Source: DATFVA01 sp963721075
GTDB lineage: Bacteria > Bacteroidota > Ignavibacteria > Ignavibacteriales > Ignavibacteriaceae
Assembly: GCA_963721075.1 (NCBI GenBank)
Contig: CAVRHV010000024.1
Span: 60,054-124,053 of the forward strand
DNA: 64,000 nucleotides
Direction: 5' to 3'
Of this stretch, positions 26,631 to 35,966 are shown piece by piece; the stretch's first letter is position 1; each line of letters starts with the position of its first letter. A program made the position numbers and the translations under genes. The notes beneath the pieces are model-generated. The model saw only the letters and a list, made by a program, of their open reading frames with translations. It did no database searches and was not told where the DNA came from.

Positions 26631-27083
26631 ATGTATTACCAGGTAAACGCCGATACTATAAAAAGTGCGGCGGATTCAATAAGCAGTTCCTTAAATACAG
26701 ACCAGCTGTTCAATAAGATTGAGTTCACTCCTTCCAATATCTTAAACTCACAGGGAATCTTTATTTCGGTTGTCGGTTATCTCGTTGTCTTTCTTGCTTT
26801 ACTGCTTTTGTATATGATGTTCGTGAATCTTTCCCGGTTTCTCCAGTTCCGTGTAAGAAATAAACTTACCAGACAGGGAGACATCAGCAGCGGAGGTAAT
26901 AAGGATATTTCTGTATCGGGAGAAATTAATGCTGCAATCTCGGCGGCACTCTATCTCTATTTTGAAGAAGTGCACGATATTGAAAGCACGGTCTTAACAA
27001 TTAAAAAAGTTCAAAGGAGTTATTCCCCATGGAGTTCGAAGATATACGGACTGAGGGAATACCCGGTGAAGAGGCGGAAGTGA
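26631..27083 (+). CDS. Decarboxylase gamma subunit (OadG-like)
   Basis: 150 residues with GGAGG directly upstream of the ATG. One central membrane helix (about 42-65) is followed by a cytoplasmic tail. The tail holds ISAALYLYFEEVHDIES and the C-terminal SPWSSKIYGLREYP, both common in Bacteroidota OadG/MmdD-type subunits, which anchor and assemble the complex. It is 12 bases after mmdA and one base before the biotin carrier gene. Confidence 0.85.
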   Translation: MYYQVNADTIKSAADSISSSLNTDQLFNKIEFTPSNILNSQGIFISVVGYLVVFLALLLLYMMFVNLSRFLQFRVRNKLTRQGDISSGGNKDISVSGEINAAISAALYLYFEEVHDIESTVLTIKKVQRSYSPWSSKIYGLREYPVKRRK

Positions 27084-27084
27084 A

Positions 27085-27522
27085 ATGAAAAAATTTAAAT
27101 TTACTATACAGGGCAATAAATACGATGTAGAGATACTGAGCTTTGAAGATAATACGGCTGAAATAGATGTGAATGGAACAGTTTATAAGGTTGATGTAGA
27201 ACAGGAAGTTAAAAAAGTTAAAACTCCCAAGCTGGTGAGGACAAAAGTAGAGCCCTCCGCAGGCGGGGATATTGCTAAAACCAGTAAGCCGTCCGAACGA
27301 AAAGGAGCCGGTGTTATCAAAGCTCCTCTTCCCGGAACGATCATAGATGTTAGAGTTAAACCCGGTGATAAGGTGAAAATGGGAGATAAGCTTCTGATTA
27401 TGGAAGCTATGAAAATGGAAAATAATATTAACTCTGATAGAGAAGGCTCTATTTTATCCGTTAAAGTGAAAGCCGGCGACTCTGTTCTTGAAGGCGACCT
27501 GCTCGTTGAGATAGGGGATTAA
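27085..27522 (+). CDS. mmdC: Biotin carrier subunit of methylmalonyl-CoA decarboxylase
   Basis: 145 residues: an N-terminal domain of about 60 residues, a short Lys/Pro/Ala linker (KTSKPSERKGAG), then a biotinyl-lipoyl domain ending in the biotinylation motif MEAMKMEN with the acceptor Lys at residue 110. It shuttles carboxybiotin between MmdA and the membrane beta subunit. Tight spacing on both sides (one and three bases) supports co-translation. Confidence 0.93.
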   Translation: MKKFKFTIQGNKYDVEILSFEDNTAEIDVNGTVYKVDVEQEVKKVKTPKLVRTKVEPSAGGDIAKTSKPSERKGAGVIKAPLPGTIIDVRVKPGDKVKMGDKLLIMEAMKMENNINSDREGSILSVKVKAGDSVLEGDLLVEIGD

Positions 27523-27525
27523 TCA

Positions 27526-28674
27526 ATGGAAGGATTACGTCATTTCATCAGCTTTACGGGCTTCGCAAACGTTACCATCGGTCATATAATAATGATTTTG
27601 GTGGGTTTGCTGTTCATTTATCTGGCCATTAAAAAAGAATATGAGCCGCTGCTTCTGATACCTATTGGATTCGGCATCCTTATTGGAAATATACCTTTTC
27701 TTGAAAATGTCGGACTGCAGATTGGTATATATGAAAACGGAAGCGTGCTTAATTATCTTTATTACGGCGTTCTTAAAGGAATATATCCGCCATTGATTTT
27801 CCTTGGGATAGGAGCTATGACGGATTTCTCCGCACTGCTTTCAAATCCTAAACTTCTGCTTCTCGGTGCTGCTGCCCAGGTGGGAATATTTATTACCTTC
27901 CTTGGGGCTATAGCGCTCGGGTTCTCCGAGCAGCAGGCGGCCGCAATTGGTATTATTGGCGGCGCGGATGGCCCTACTGCAATCTTTTTATCTTCAAAGC
28001 TTGCCCCTGAACTTATCGGGCCTATCGCAATTGCAGCCTATTCATATATGGCTCTTGTCCCGGTTATTCAGCCTCCCATCATGAAACTGCTTACTTCAAA
28101 AAAGGAACGGTTAATAAGAATGAAACCGGCAAGAACAGTTTCAAGAACTGAAAAGATATTCTTCCCGATAGTGGGGATGCTTCTTACCACATTTATTTCT
28201 CCGGGTGCTCTTCCTTTGCTGGGAATGCTTTTCTTCGGCAACCTCTTAAAGGAATGCGGAGTTACAAAAAGACTGGGAGATACAGCAAAGAATGCTTTAA
28301 TCGATATCGTAACTATACTGCTGGGAGTAACAGTCGGTGCATCTACTCAGGCAACGATTTTTCTTACTCCCCACTCTATTTTTATTTTCATCCTGGGTGC
28401 ACTCTCATTTGCAGTGGCTACTGCAGGGGGAGTAGTTTTTGCTAAAGTAATGAATCTCTTTCTGAAGGAGGGGAATAAGATAAATCCTCTTATTGGTTCT
28501 GCCGGTGTTTCTGCCGTACCCGATAGTGCCCGGGTTTCGCAGATGCTTGGATTGAAAGAAGACCCGACCAACCACCTCCTGATGCACGCAATGGCACCTA
28601 ATGTTGCCGGTGTAATAGGAAGTGCTGTTGCAGCAGGTATTCTAATGGGATTTTTACTTAAACTGGCGGTGTAA
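27526..28674 (+). CDS. mmdB: Na+-translocating decarboxylase beta subunit (OadB/MmdB family)
   Basis: 382 residues, a polytopic membrane protein. The key conserved segment GGADGPTAIFLSSKLAP contains the Asp known in OadB to be needed for Na+ movement, and SAVPDSARVSQMLG matches the second conserved region. It decarboxylates carboxybiotin and exports Na+. Together with the mutase and epimerase it would conserve energy during conversion of succinate to propionate. Last gene of the operon; a terminator follows. Confidence 0.95.
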   Translation: MEGLRHFISFTGFANVTIGHIIMILVGLLFIYLAIKKEYEPLLLIPIGFGILIGNIPFLENVGLQIGIYENGSVLNYLYYGVLKGIYPPLIFLGIGAMTDFSALLSNPKLLLLGAAAQVGIFITFLGAIALGFSEQQAAAIGIIGGADGPTAIFLSSKLAPELIGPIAIAAYSYMALVPVIQPPIMKLLTSKKERLIRMKPARTVSRTEKIFFPIVGMLLTTFISPGALPLLGMLFFGNLLKECGVTKRLGDTAKNALIDIVTILLGVTVGASTQATIFLTPHSIFIFILGALSFAVATAGGVVFAKVMNLFLKEGNKINPLIGSAGVSAVPDSARVSQMLGLKEDPTNHLLMHAMAPNVAGVIGSAVAAGILMGFLLKLAV

Positions 28675-28680
28675 AATAGT

Positions 28681-28699
28681 CGTCTGCTGAGACGTTTTT
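28681..28699 (+). terminator. Rho-independent terminator of the decarboxylase operon
   Basis: CGTCT/AGACG stem with a GCTG loop followed directly by five Ts, six bases after the mmdB stop. Confidence 0.65.
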
Positions 28700-28814
28700 A
28701 TGTGTAAATATTCAACAAGTATGACAAAATGGCAGACTATTTTGGTATCCCGGTTTAGTCCCGTAGTTATGCCGTATTTATACCGTAATCAAACTCATAA
28801 TGAGACATCCGTAA

Positions 28815-28844
28815 AACAGCGAATAAACGCAATATTCCGCTGTT
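28815..28844 (-). terminator. Hairpin, possible minus-strand terminator
   Basis: AACAGCG/CGCTGTT arms extended by A/T pairs with a bulged C. On the minus strand it is followed by TTTT. It lies just beyond the minus-strand outer-membrane protein remnant and may be its original terminator. Confidence 0.4.
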
Positions 28845-28911
28845 GAAAAAGTGTACAGTATGACAATCTGTCAGTGTCTCAGTTTAGTTATTACGGAGCC
28901 GTTTAACGATC

Positions 28912-29175
28912 CTAAAAATGATAATTAAAGCCAATCAAAGCTCTTATCATTAACTTGGGCTGATTTATGGCCTGATCGGCATCAGAATATGTATAATCCC
29001 TGCGGCCATTGATATCTTGTCCATCAGGACTATAGGATGTAACGTGCCCTTCAAGTGAACTGTTAAAGTAGAAATCTTTAAATATTTTAAGGTATACGAG
29101 TCACGGAAATGCTTTCTTCCTTTGAAAAGTGCGGAAAAATATACAAATTGAGTGGGGAAATTCTCTTTTTAAAGT
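28912..29175 (-). pseudogene. C-terminal remnant of an outer-membrane beta-barrel protein
   Basis: Translating the minus strand gives a barrel-like C-terminus: NSSLEGHVTSYSPDG, NGRRDYTYSDADQ, QPKLMIRALIGFNYHF, ending in the terminal Phe typical of outer-membrane proteins. About 60 residues are open; further N-terminal sequence (FVYFSALFKGRKHFRDSYTL) continues in another frame, requiring one missing base near 29080. No start or upstream part exists because the plus-strand esterase begins at 29191. It looks like the tail of a deleted gene in an otherwise gene-free 516-base gap. Confidence 0.5.
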
Positions 29176-29190
29176 CCCCCCGAGGAGAAT

Positions 29191-29928
29191 ATGCAAAGAG
29201 AAATTCATAAATGGAATAGTGAAAACCTTCAAAAAAGTATGGAGGTTGCCGTTTACGGACATTACGGTTATGCCCTCCTTATGTTTCCTACCGCAGGAGC
29301 CGATTACCTGGAATATGAAAGATTTTACCTGATAGACAGTATAGCAGAATTTATTAATTCCGGTACACTAAAGGTCTTTTCTATAAACAGCATAAATGAT
29401 GAAAGCTGGATGAATAAAGATCTTGATCCTTCCGAAAAAGCTGTGAAGCATGACAAATACAACAGTTATGTTACCGATGAAGTTATTCCCTTTATTAAAG
29501 AGCACTGTAAGGGTGAAATCCCGATAGTTACTTCCGGAGCTTCTCTTGGCGCCTACCACGCGGCTAATACATTTTTCCGCAGACCGGATTTATTTGCGGG
29601 ACTCATCGCGATGAGCGGAATTTATGATCTGAAATATTACACAGACGGCTACTTCGACGATACCTGTTATTTTAATTCACCGGTTGATTATCTTCCGAAC
29701 CTGACTGATGAGACTATCCTTTCTCCCATAAGAGAAAAAAATATAATCATTGCCAGCGGCCATGGAGCATATGAAGATCCCGGTGCGTCAAAGCTGCTGT
29801 CTGATATTCTTCATTCCAAAAATATACCTCACTGGTTTGATCTTTGGGGAGATGATATGGCGCACGACTGGCCCACCTGGCGTAAAATGCTGCCTTACTT
29901 CCTGGATAATATTAACATAGAAAATTAA
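29191..29928 (+). CDS. Esterase-family alpha/beta hydrolase
   Basis: 245 residues; GAGGAG precedes the ATG. It resembles the esterase D/enterochelin esterase-like family: nucleophile elbow SGASLGAYHA (Ser118), FAGLIAMSGIYDL after it, and a late catalytic-His candidate in DMAHDWPTW. There is no signal peptide, so it is cytoplasmic. Ignavibacterial and other bacterial homologs are poorly characterised; the substrate is unknown. The following membrane protein starts on the last base of its stop codon. Confidence 0.8.
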   Translation: MQREIHKWNSENLQKSMEVAVYGHYGYALLMFPTAGADYLEYERFYLIDSIAEFINSGTLKVFSINSINDESWMNKDLDPSEKAVKHDKYNSYVTDEVIPFIKEHCKGEIPIVTSGASLGAYHAANTFFRRPDLFAGLIAMSGIYDLKYYTDGYFDDTCYFNSPVDYLPNLTDETILSPIREKNIIIASGHGAYEDPGASKLLSDILHSKNIPHWFDLWGDDMAHDWPTWRKMLPYFLDNINIEN

Positions 29929-30563
29929 TGATAGCATCATCCTGGACCGAATCCTATAAATTAAAGAATATACAGTACAAACTATTAATTTCTGTTATTA
30001 TTCTGGGAGTGGTACTTTATTTCTATTCAGGCTTTCTTAATTATGTTGAAACGAGGGAGGGATTTTCATTCTCAGATCCTGTCCTTAATTTATTTCATCC
30101 GGTCGATCTGACATGGCTTATATTTATTGTAATATATATATCGTTATTATCGGGGATCATAATTCTTGTCAGGAACCCTGTTCGTCTTATTTTTGCTCTG
30201 CAGGTTTATACAGTTTTGATTTTATTCAGAATAGCGGCAATGTACTCCGTTCCGTTTAATCCTCCGCCTGCAATGATACCTCTGAATGACCCCTTTGTAC
30301 AGTTTTTCGGTTCGGGTAAGCTGTTAACCAAAGATCTTTTTTTCTCGGGACATACAGCCACTCTGTTTTTACTCTTCCTTGTCATAGATAAAAAACCTTA
30401 TAAGCAGATATTCCTGATTTTTACCATTATTATAGGCTTCAGTGTAATTCTGCAGCATGTTCATTATTTTATTGATGTTCTGGCCGCGCCTTTCTTTACT
30501 TTCGGCAGTTATAGATTAGTGAAATCAATCAGGGAAAAATTCAGTTATAGTTCTCCGGTTTGA
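29928..30563 (+). CDS. PAP2/sphingomyelin-synthase-like membrane phosphatase
   Basis: 211 residues with about six hydrophobic segments. The C-terminal half carries the conserved phosphatase signature in reduced form: FFSGHTATLFLLFL (SGHT with catalytic His) and HVHYFIDVLAAPFFTFGSY (second His and Asp). This is the arrangement of the PAP2_3-type domain, which acts on lipid phosphates or phospholipid headgroups at the membrane. The ATG overlaps the esterase stop by one base, so the two genes are coupled and may act on one lipid substrate (inference). Confidence 0.7.
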   Translation: MIASSWTESYKLKNIQYKLLISVIILGVVLYFYSGFLNYVETREGFSFSDPVLNLFHPVDLTWLIFIVIYISLLSGIIILVRNPVRLIFALQVYTVLILFRIAAMYSVPFNPPPAMIPLNDPFVQFFGSGKLLTKDLFFSGHTATLFLLFLVIDKKPYKQIFLIFTIIIGFSVILQHVHYFIDVLAAPFFTFGSYRLVKSIREKFSYSSPV

Positions 30564-30604
30564 AATAATTTTTCTTTAATATCCCTGCTTCATATATTCT
30601 TATA

Positions 30605-30817
30605 ATGAAAGTTGAACCTTCTTCAAATAAAGTAGTCAGACTGTTTTTCTTCTGGTGCGGATGTTTTTTTACGATTATCGGAATAATTGGATTGATATTT
30701 CCTGTTATCCCAGGGTTTATATTTTTTATTCCTGCAGCATTCTGTTTTGCCAAATCCTCGCATACTTTCAACAGAAAGCTGAAAAACAGCAGAAGGTTTG
30801 GTAAATATTTCAAATAA
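30605..30817 (+). CDS. DUF454 (YbaN-like) small membrane protein
   Basis: 70 residues with two membrane helices. GIIGLIFPVIPGFIFFIPAAFCFAKSS matches the DUF454 core (G-G-P-P-F-CF-S pattern; shown in a run of pieces GLIFPVIPG and CFAKSSHTF). It is shorter than the usual 120 residues, but the conserved core is complete. Function in the inner membrane is unknown. Confidence 0.7.
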   Translation: MKVEPSSNKVVRLFFFWCGCFFTIIGIIGLIFPVIPGFIFFIPAAFCFAKSSHTFNRKLKNSRRFGKYFK

Positions 30818-30848
30818 AATATTATCTTTACTATAAATTGAGGGTGTT

Positions 30849-31202
30849 ATGCATGATGAAAAAAACCAGGTAATGGAGGTTTCCGAAACCATCTCAAAAG
30901 ATTTTGATAAAGCAGGTCTTTCTTCAATTATTTCACCTGATGGAATTGATAACCTCGAACAGTTAAGAAGACATCTCACTAAGAAAATAACCGAATTAAT
31001 GGATACCAACTATGAAAAGTTGATAAACATACTGTACCGGATAGATATTAATGAGAACAAACTGAATGAGCTGTTTGACTCAAAAAACAGGGAATATATC
31101 CCTTCACGACTTGCTGAACTTATCATCGAACGGCAAGTGCAGAAGATCAATTTCCGGAATATGTACCGCAAAAAAAGAGATCAGCTTCCCGGAGAGGAAT
31201 GA
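30849..31202 (+). CDS. Conserved hypothetical protein
   Basis: 117 residues, no signal peptide, predicted helical. The segment EKLINILYRIDINENKL followed by LAELIIERQVQKI is a coherent conserved-looking core. It follows the DUF454 gene by 31 bases. No function can be suggested. Confidence 0.6.
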   Translation: MHDEKNQVMEVSETISKDFDKAGLSSIISPDGIDNLEQLRRHLTKKITELMDTNYEKLINILYRIDINENKLNELFDSKNREYIPSRLAELIIERQVQKINFRNMYRKKRDQLPGEE

Positions 31203-31303
31203 TCGTACATCTTCATCCAAGTGAGTGCGCTTACAATAATTTTCTATTAAAAATATAAATTACTTAATAATACCTCTTCCTTTTAACAATAGGTTATAAT
31301 TTT

Positions 31304-32368
31304 TTGGATAAGGATACATATTCACAGAAAGTGCTGTACACTATAGGAGTGGTCATTCTTGTTATAGCCTTAATAATGTTGTTTGTTGAGGCGATACAGG
31401 TAATGCTGCTCATTTTTGCGGGAATTCTCGTCGCAGTTTTCCTGAGAGGGATTGCTTCTTATATTTCAAAACAGTCGGGTATTTCATCTAATGTTTCCCT
31501 TGTAATCGTATTGCTGATCATTATTGTAATAATTGGAGGAGGAATTTGGGTTCTCGGTCCCGGTATTGCCGATGGATTTAACAGAATGACAAATCAGATA
31601 CCAACAGCATGGGGTCATTTAAAAGAAGAATTGTCAAAATCAGACTGGGGCAGTACCCTTGTTCAGGGTATACAAAATGCCGGGGAAAAATTTACCTCTG
31701 ATAGTGATATGATCAGCAGGATTACAGGAATATTCTCATCCACTTTTGGCGCCCTGGTTAACCTCTTTATCATTCTCGTAATCGGAATTTATTCTGCTTT
31801 CAGTCCCGAAATTTATATCAGCGGTCTGATAAAACTGTTCCCTATGCGAAAAAGAAAAAGGGCGCGTGAAGTACTATATGCAATGAATAGTGCCCTGAAA
31901 TGGTGGTTTGTAGGAAGATTTGCCTCTATGATGGTGATCGGAATTCTGACGGCTATTGGCTTGTGGATATTTAATATTCCTATGCCCGTAACCCTGGGCA
32001 TTTTTGCGGCAATCCTTACATTTGTTCCGAACCTTGGACCTGTTGTTTCCGCTGTTCCTGCAGTTCTATTTGGACTCGTAATAAGCCCTGTTAAAGGATT
32101 GTGGATAGTCGCTCTCTATATAGGTATACAGACACTCGAAAGCTATTTCATTACACCCCAGATTCAGAAAAAAGCAGTTTCCTTACCTCCGGCGCTCCTT
32201 ATTTCCGCCCAGATCTTAATGGGTGTTCTGCTGGGGATATTCGGATTAATACTCGCTACTCCTATGATGGTATGCATCATCGTAGCGGTTCAGATGATGT
32301 ATGTTGAAGATATCCTCGGTGACCACGTGGAAGTTCTGGGTGTCGGACACTCTTCCCCTAAAAACTGA
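31304..32368 (+). CDS. AI-2E family transporter (PF01594-type permease)
   Basis: 354 residues from a TTG start. Eight or so membrane segments with a periplasmic/cytoplasmic domain in between; the family motifs are GIYSAFSPEIYISGLIKLFP, AILTFVPNLGPVVSAVPAVL and ILMGVLLGIFGLILATPMM. Members export varied small molecules or act as Na+/H+ antiporters; the AI-2 association of the name is not general. Single gene with 101 bases of unremarkable upstream sequence. Confidence 0.88.
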   Translation: MDKDTYSQKVLYTIGVVILVIALIMLFVEAIQVMLLIFAGILVAVFLRGIASYISKQSGISSNVSLVIVLLIIIVIIGGGIWVLGPGIADGFNRMTNQIPTAWGHLKEELSKSDWGSTLVQGIQNAGEKFTSDSDMISRITGIFSSTFGALVNLFIILVIGIYSAFSPEIYISGLIKLFPMRKRKRAREVLYAMNSALKWWFVGRFASMMVIGILTAIGLWIFNIPMPVTLGIFAAILTFVPNLGPVVSAVPAVLFGLVISPVKGLWIVALYIGIQTLESYFITPQIQKKAVSLPPALLISAQILMGVLLGIFGLILATPMMVCIIVAVQMMYVEDILGDHVEVLGVGHSSPKN

Positions 32369-32495
32369 TCCCAGATTGATAATTTAGCTCCTAATAAGTA
32401 AGTTCATGCATTATTTATATCATTTTTGATATCCTTCCATATTTCGGATTCTGTTTTGAGGACAAATTAATTTATGTATTCCGGGAGATCAGACA

Positions 32496-34487
32496 ATGGC
32501 TATTTTTAATTCAAAAGAAATTGAAGCTCTTAGAAAAGAAAACCAGGAGCTCAAAAATCGACTTCATAGCTATAGTGAACAGGAAGAAAAGGCTAATGAC
32601 CTGGAAGATATTCTGCAAAGACTTCAGGGGGAAATAGCGAAACTGAATTCGGCAAAAGAGGATTTAACAGATGAAATTCAGATCCTTAATAACGACAAGA
32701 AAATCAAAGAATCGGAATTAGATGATTTGTCGAATAAAATTCCCGAATTAAACGGACTTAAGAGAGAACTCCAGCATACCTTGATTGACTACAATAACAG
32801 AATTGAAGCACTTAAAAAAGAATTTTCAGGCCTTTCCGATTCTTCAGCTGAAGAAAAGTCAGTGGATAATGCAGGAACTTCTGAAGCATTTAAGTTCATT
32901 AAAAAAGAAAATGAATTTCAGAAAAAGGAAATTCAGAGACTAAACTCAGAATTACAAAAGCTTTTATCTCAAAAAGAAGAACTCGAAGAAGAAATAAAAA
33001 ATGAAGGCAGAGGGAAGTTAAAGGCTGAAGAAAATATTCTCGAGGATCTCAGGAAACGTGAACTGCGAATACTGAGAGGTATTGATAGTAAGAAGGAAGA
33101 GGTGAAAGAGCTGATAAAAAAAGTTGAGGCTCTTAATGAACGGGATAAAACCGAGAAGGAAAATCTTAAAAATTTATATAAGGAAATTGAAGAGAAAAAA
33201 AGAGAGAAGGAATATTATTCAGGCGAAGAAGTAAGACTTCTTAACAATGTAGCTAAGTTAAAAGATAAAGAAGAAAAGCTGAGCAATGAAATAACAAACC
33301 AGGAGCAGGAAATTAAAGCTAAGGATGAGATACTTAATATGCTCACTAAAAACATTGCTCATAAACAGGAGAAAGAATCAGAACTGGATAAAGATCTTAA
33401 AGAACTGGATACCGAATTACGGGAGAGATCGAATTCTATCCATACCATTTCTAAAGACTACAGCAGAATTTCCGAGGAAAAGAATAATAAGCAGCGGGAA
33501 CTGTTTGAAATTACCGCTGAACTTGAAACTAAGAGCAGTAAATTAGCAAAAGTTGGAGAGGAGCTTTCTTTACTGCAGGATAAATTATCCGTCCTTGAGA
33601 AGGAAGTTGATGCTGCGGAAGTACTTAAAAAAGAACTGGGTAAAAAGGTAAGCGATCAGGCTGAAGTTTATGAGAAACTGAAAGAGCAGTCTGATTTACT
33701 AAGGCAGACTTTGCCGCTTCTGGAAAAGAAGAAAACTGAAATTGAGAATGAAAATGCCGCTCTTGAAGAAAGATTTGGGAAGGTTTTTCAGAAATACAGC
33801 CAGGATGTAAATGAACTAAGCCGGAAACGTATATATTATGAAAAAGTTGTTATGGATAAGGAGAAGGAAATTAATGAAAAGGATCAGAATCTGTTTGAGA
33901 AGATTGCTGCACTGGAGGAAAGTGAAAGAGTGCTTGGAATGAGGCAGGCTGAGATAAATTCTCTCCAGGAATCGCTGAAAGAACTTGAGACAGAGAAAGA
34001 GATCATGAGCCTGGATATTGAGTCGCTTGAAGATAAGACGACCGAAATCCTCCGTCGTAATGATGGTATACGGATGGAAACTGAGTACCTTATGAGTAAG
34101 AAGCAGTCGATCGAAGATAATATGAAAGAGATCCTTAGTGATATGAATGAAAGATTTGAGAAATCACGATCAAAAAAACATGAAATTGATGAGGAAATTG
34201 CTGAATATGAAGACCGGCTTCATATTACAAGGGAAAGGATTTCTGAATCCAGAAAAGAATTATCTGAACTTCAGGCTGCAATAGGACAATCAAAACTTGA
34301 ACACGAAGAGCAAAGGGGTTATATAACTAAACTTGTAGCAAAGAAATCAAAACTCTTTGAGGAAATTTCCCGGAGTCAGACGCAGCTTCAGAAATATGAA
34401 CAGATCAAAGAAAAAGTCAAAATAGAGAAAGCTGCTGCAACAGGTAAAGAAGGAGGAATTTTTGTTGAAAAGGACAAAGAAAGATAA
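32496..34487 (+). CDS. Long coiled-coil protein
   Basis: 663 residues consisting nearly throughout of heptad-like charged helix (rich in E, K, L and Q; few aromatic residues, almost no Pro or Gly). No Walker A or hinge domain is visible, so it is not an SMC or Rad50 ATPase. No signal peptide or membrane helix is seen. It could be a cytoskeletal or scaffold protein. Function unknown. Confidence 0.75.
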   Translation: MAIFNSKEIEALRKENQELKNRLHSYSEQEEKANDLEDILQRLQGEIAKLNSAKEDLTDEIQILNNDKKIKESELDDLSNKIPELNGLKRELQHTLIDYNNRIEALKKEFSGLSDSSAEEKSVDNAGTSEAFKFIKKENEFQKKEIQRLNSELQKLLSQKEELEEEIKNEGRGKLKAEENILEDLRKRELRILRGIDSKKEEVKELIKKVEALNERDKTEKENLKNLYKEIEEKKREKEYYSGEEVRLLNNVAKLKDKEEKLSNEITNQEQEIKAKDEILNMLTKNIAHKQEKESELDKDLKELDTELRERSNSIHTISKDYSRISEEKNNKQRELFEITAELETKSSKLAKVGEELSLLQDKLSVLEKEVDAAEVLKKELGKKVSDQAEVYEKLKEQSDLLRQTLPLLEKKKTEIENENAALEERFGKVFQKYSQDVNELSRKRIYYEKVVMDKEKEINEKDQNLFEKIAALEESERVLGMRQAEINSLQESLKELETEKEIMSLDIESLEDKTTEILRRNDGIRMETEYLMSKKQSIEDNMKEILSDMNERFEKSRSKKHEIDEEIAEYEDRLHITRERISESRKELSELQAAIGQSKLEHEEQRGYITKLVAKKSKLFEEISRSQTQLQKYEQIKEKVKIEKAAATGKEGGIFVEKDKER

Positions 34488-34585
34488 TATCCTTCTGTAC
34501 GGTGATCATTAAAAGTATAATTCAATAAACGGGATGAATCCTGATGATTGCCTCCGTTTATAACATCAAAAATAAAGAGAAATTT

Positions 34586-35935
34586 ATGTCAAATTATTAC
34601 TATAAAATATTCTTACCGCTTTTAGTACTGTTTTTATTCGTTAATTATAGTCCTGCCCAGGAAATAAAATCTGTTGAACATCCTGCCTGGAGCCATAACG
34701 TTTCCATTTATGAAGTAAATACACGGCAATATACGCCGGAAGGTACATTTAAGGCATTCGATCCGCATATCAAAGAAATAAAGGATATGGGTATCGGGAT
34801 TGTGTGGTTTATGCCTATAAATCCTATCGGTGAAAAGAACCGGAAAGGAAGTCTTGGAAGCTATTATTCGGTTAAAGACTACAAGGCTGTAAACCCCGAA
34901 TTCGGAACACTGGATGATTTCAAAGAGACTGTAAAGAAGGTTCATGAAGCGGGTATGTATGTAATAATCGACTGGGTTGCAAATCATACAGCCTGGGATA
35001 ACGTATGGGTGAAAGAACATCCCGATTTCTACACTAAAGATTCTCTTGGAAATTTTATTCCTCCTGTTGCCGACTGGCATGACGTAATTGATCTTAACTA
35101 TGAAAATAAAGATTTGTGGAAGGCTATGCTCGACGCTATGAAATACTGGGTGCAGGAATGCGACATCGACGGATTCAGATGCGACGTTGCCGGTATGGTT
35201 CCTCTGGATTTCTGGAAATTTGCCCGTACCGGACTGGATAGTGTTAAAAAAGTGTTTATGCTGGCTGAAGCTGAAGGTCCTGAATTTCACGAAGCTTTTG
35301 ATATGACTTATTCCTGGAATCTTCTGCACCTGATGAACAACCTCGCTCAGGGGAAAACAAGTGTGCAGGCAATAAGAGATTATTTTAATAAGGAATTTAA
35401 TACCTATCCTCCTGATGCCTACAGAATGAGGTTTACAACTAATCATGATGAGAATAGCTGGAACGGTACCGTGTTTGAAAGATTGGGCGAAGCAGCTGAA
35501 ACTTTTGATGCATTTACCTGCGTTATAAAAGGAATGCCGCTTGTATATACGGGACAGGAAGCCGGCCTCAACAAAAGACTTAAATTTTTTGATAAGGATA
35601 CTATCGATTGGAAAGAAAGTAAATACCGATTGCTTTATACGGATCTCCTCAATGATAAGATAAAAAACAAGGCTTTGTGGAACGGCAGTGCCGGCGGAAA
35701 GATGATAATGGTTAACTCAAGTAAGAGTGAAGTATTTGCTTTTGTACGGCAGAATGGTGAAGATAAAGTATATGCAATATTTAATCTTTCTGATAAGAAG
35801 GTAAGAACTGAACTGCAAAGTGATAAGATAGCAGGAGAGTATATAAATCCGTTTTCAGGTAAGAAAACTCAGATCAGATCTAAGGAATGGCTGGAACTTA
35901 AACCATGGGACTATAGAATACTTGTTGCAGAATAA
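34586..35935 (+). CDS. Exported GH13 alpha-amylase-family glycosidase
   Basis: The ATG at 34586 (MSNYYYKIFLPLLVLFLFV, signal peptide ending near SPAQE) with AAAGAG upstream is preferred over the in-frame ATG at 34544. About 449 residues. GH13 motifs: VIIDWVANHTAWD (region I), GFRCDVAGMVP (region II, nucleophile Asp200), LAEAEGPEF (region III, acid/base Glu about 228) and TTNHDENS (region IV, Asp288). A small C-terminal beta domain follows. It should cleave or rearrange alpha-glucans in the periplasm or outside. Substrate specificity is not evident. Confidence 0.9.
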   Translation: MSNYYYKIFLPLLVLFLFVNYSPAQEIKSVEHPAWSHNVSIYEVNTRQYTPEGTFKAFDPHIKEIKDMGIGIVWFMPINPIGEKNRKGSLGSYYSVKDYKAVNPEFGTLDDFKETVKKVHEAGMYVIIDWVANHTAWDNVWVKEHPDFYTKDSLGNFIPPVADWHDVIDLNYENKDLWKAMLDAMKYWVQECDIDGFRCDVAGMVPLDFWKFARTGLDSVKKVFMLAEAEGPEFHEAFDMTYSWNLLHLMNNLAQGKTSVQAIRDYFNKEFNTYPPDAYRMRFTTNHDENSWNGTVFERLGEAAETFDAFTCVIKGMPLVYTGQEAGLNKRLKFFDKDTIDWKESKYRLLYTDLLNDKIKNKALWNGSAGGKMIMVNSSKSEVFAFVRQNGEDKVYAIFNLSDKKVRTELQSDKIAGEYINPFSGKKTQIRSKEWLELKPWDYRILVAE

Positions 35936-35966
35936 GCGGATTTTACGATGAACGAAGTTTAATCTG

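Noticed and set aside
28730..28747. TGGCAG followed by TTTTGG as a possible sigma-54 promoter
   Set aside because: The -12 dinucleotide after 10 bases is TG, not GC or GT, and no gene is correctly placed downstream.
34634..35446. 270-codon minus-strand open frame
   Set aside because: It lies wholly inside the GH13 gene, whose catalytic motifs are intact. The antisense translation shows no family features.
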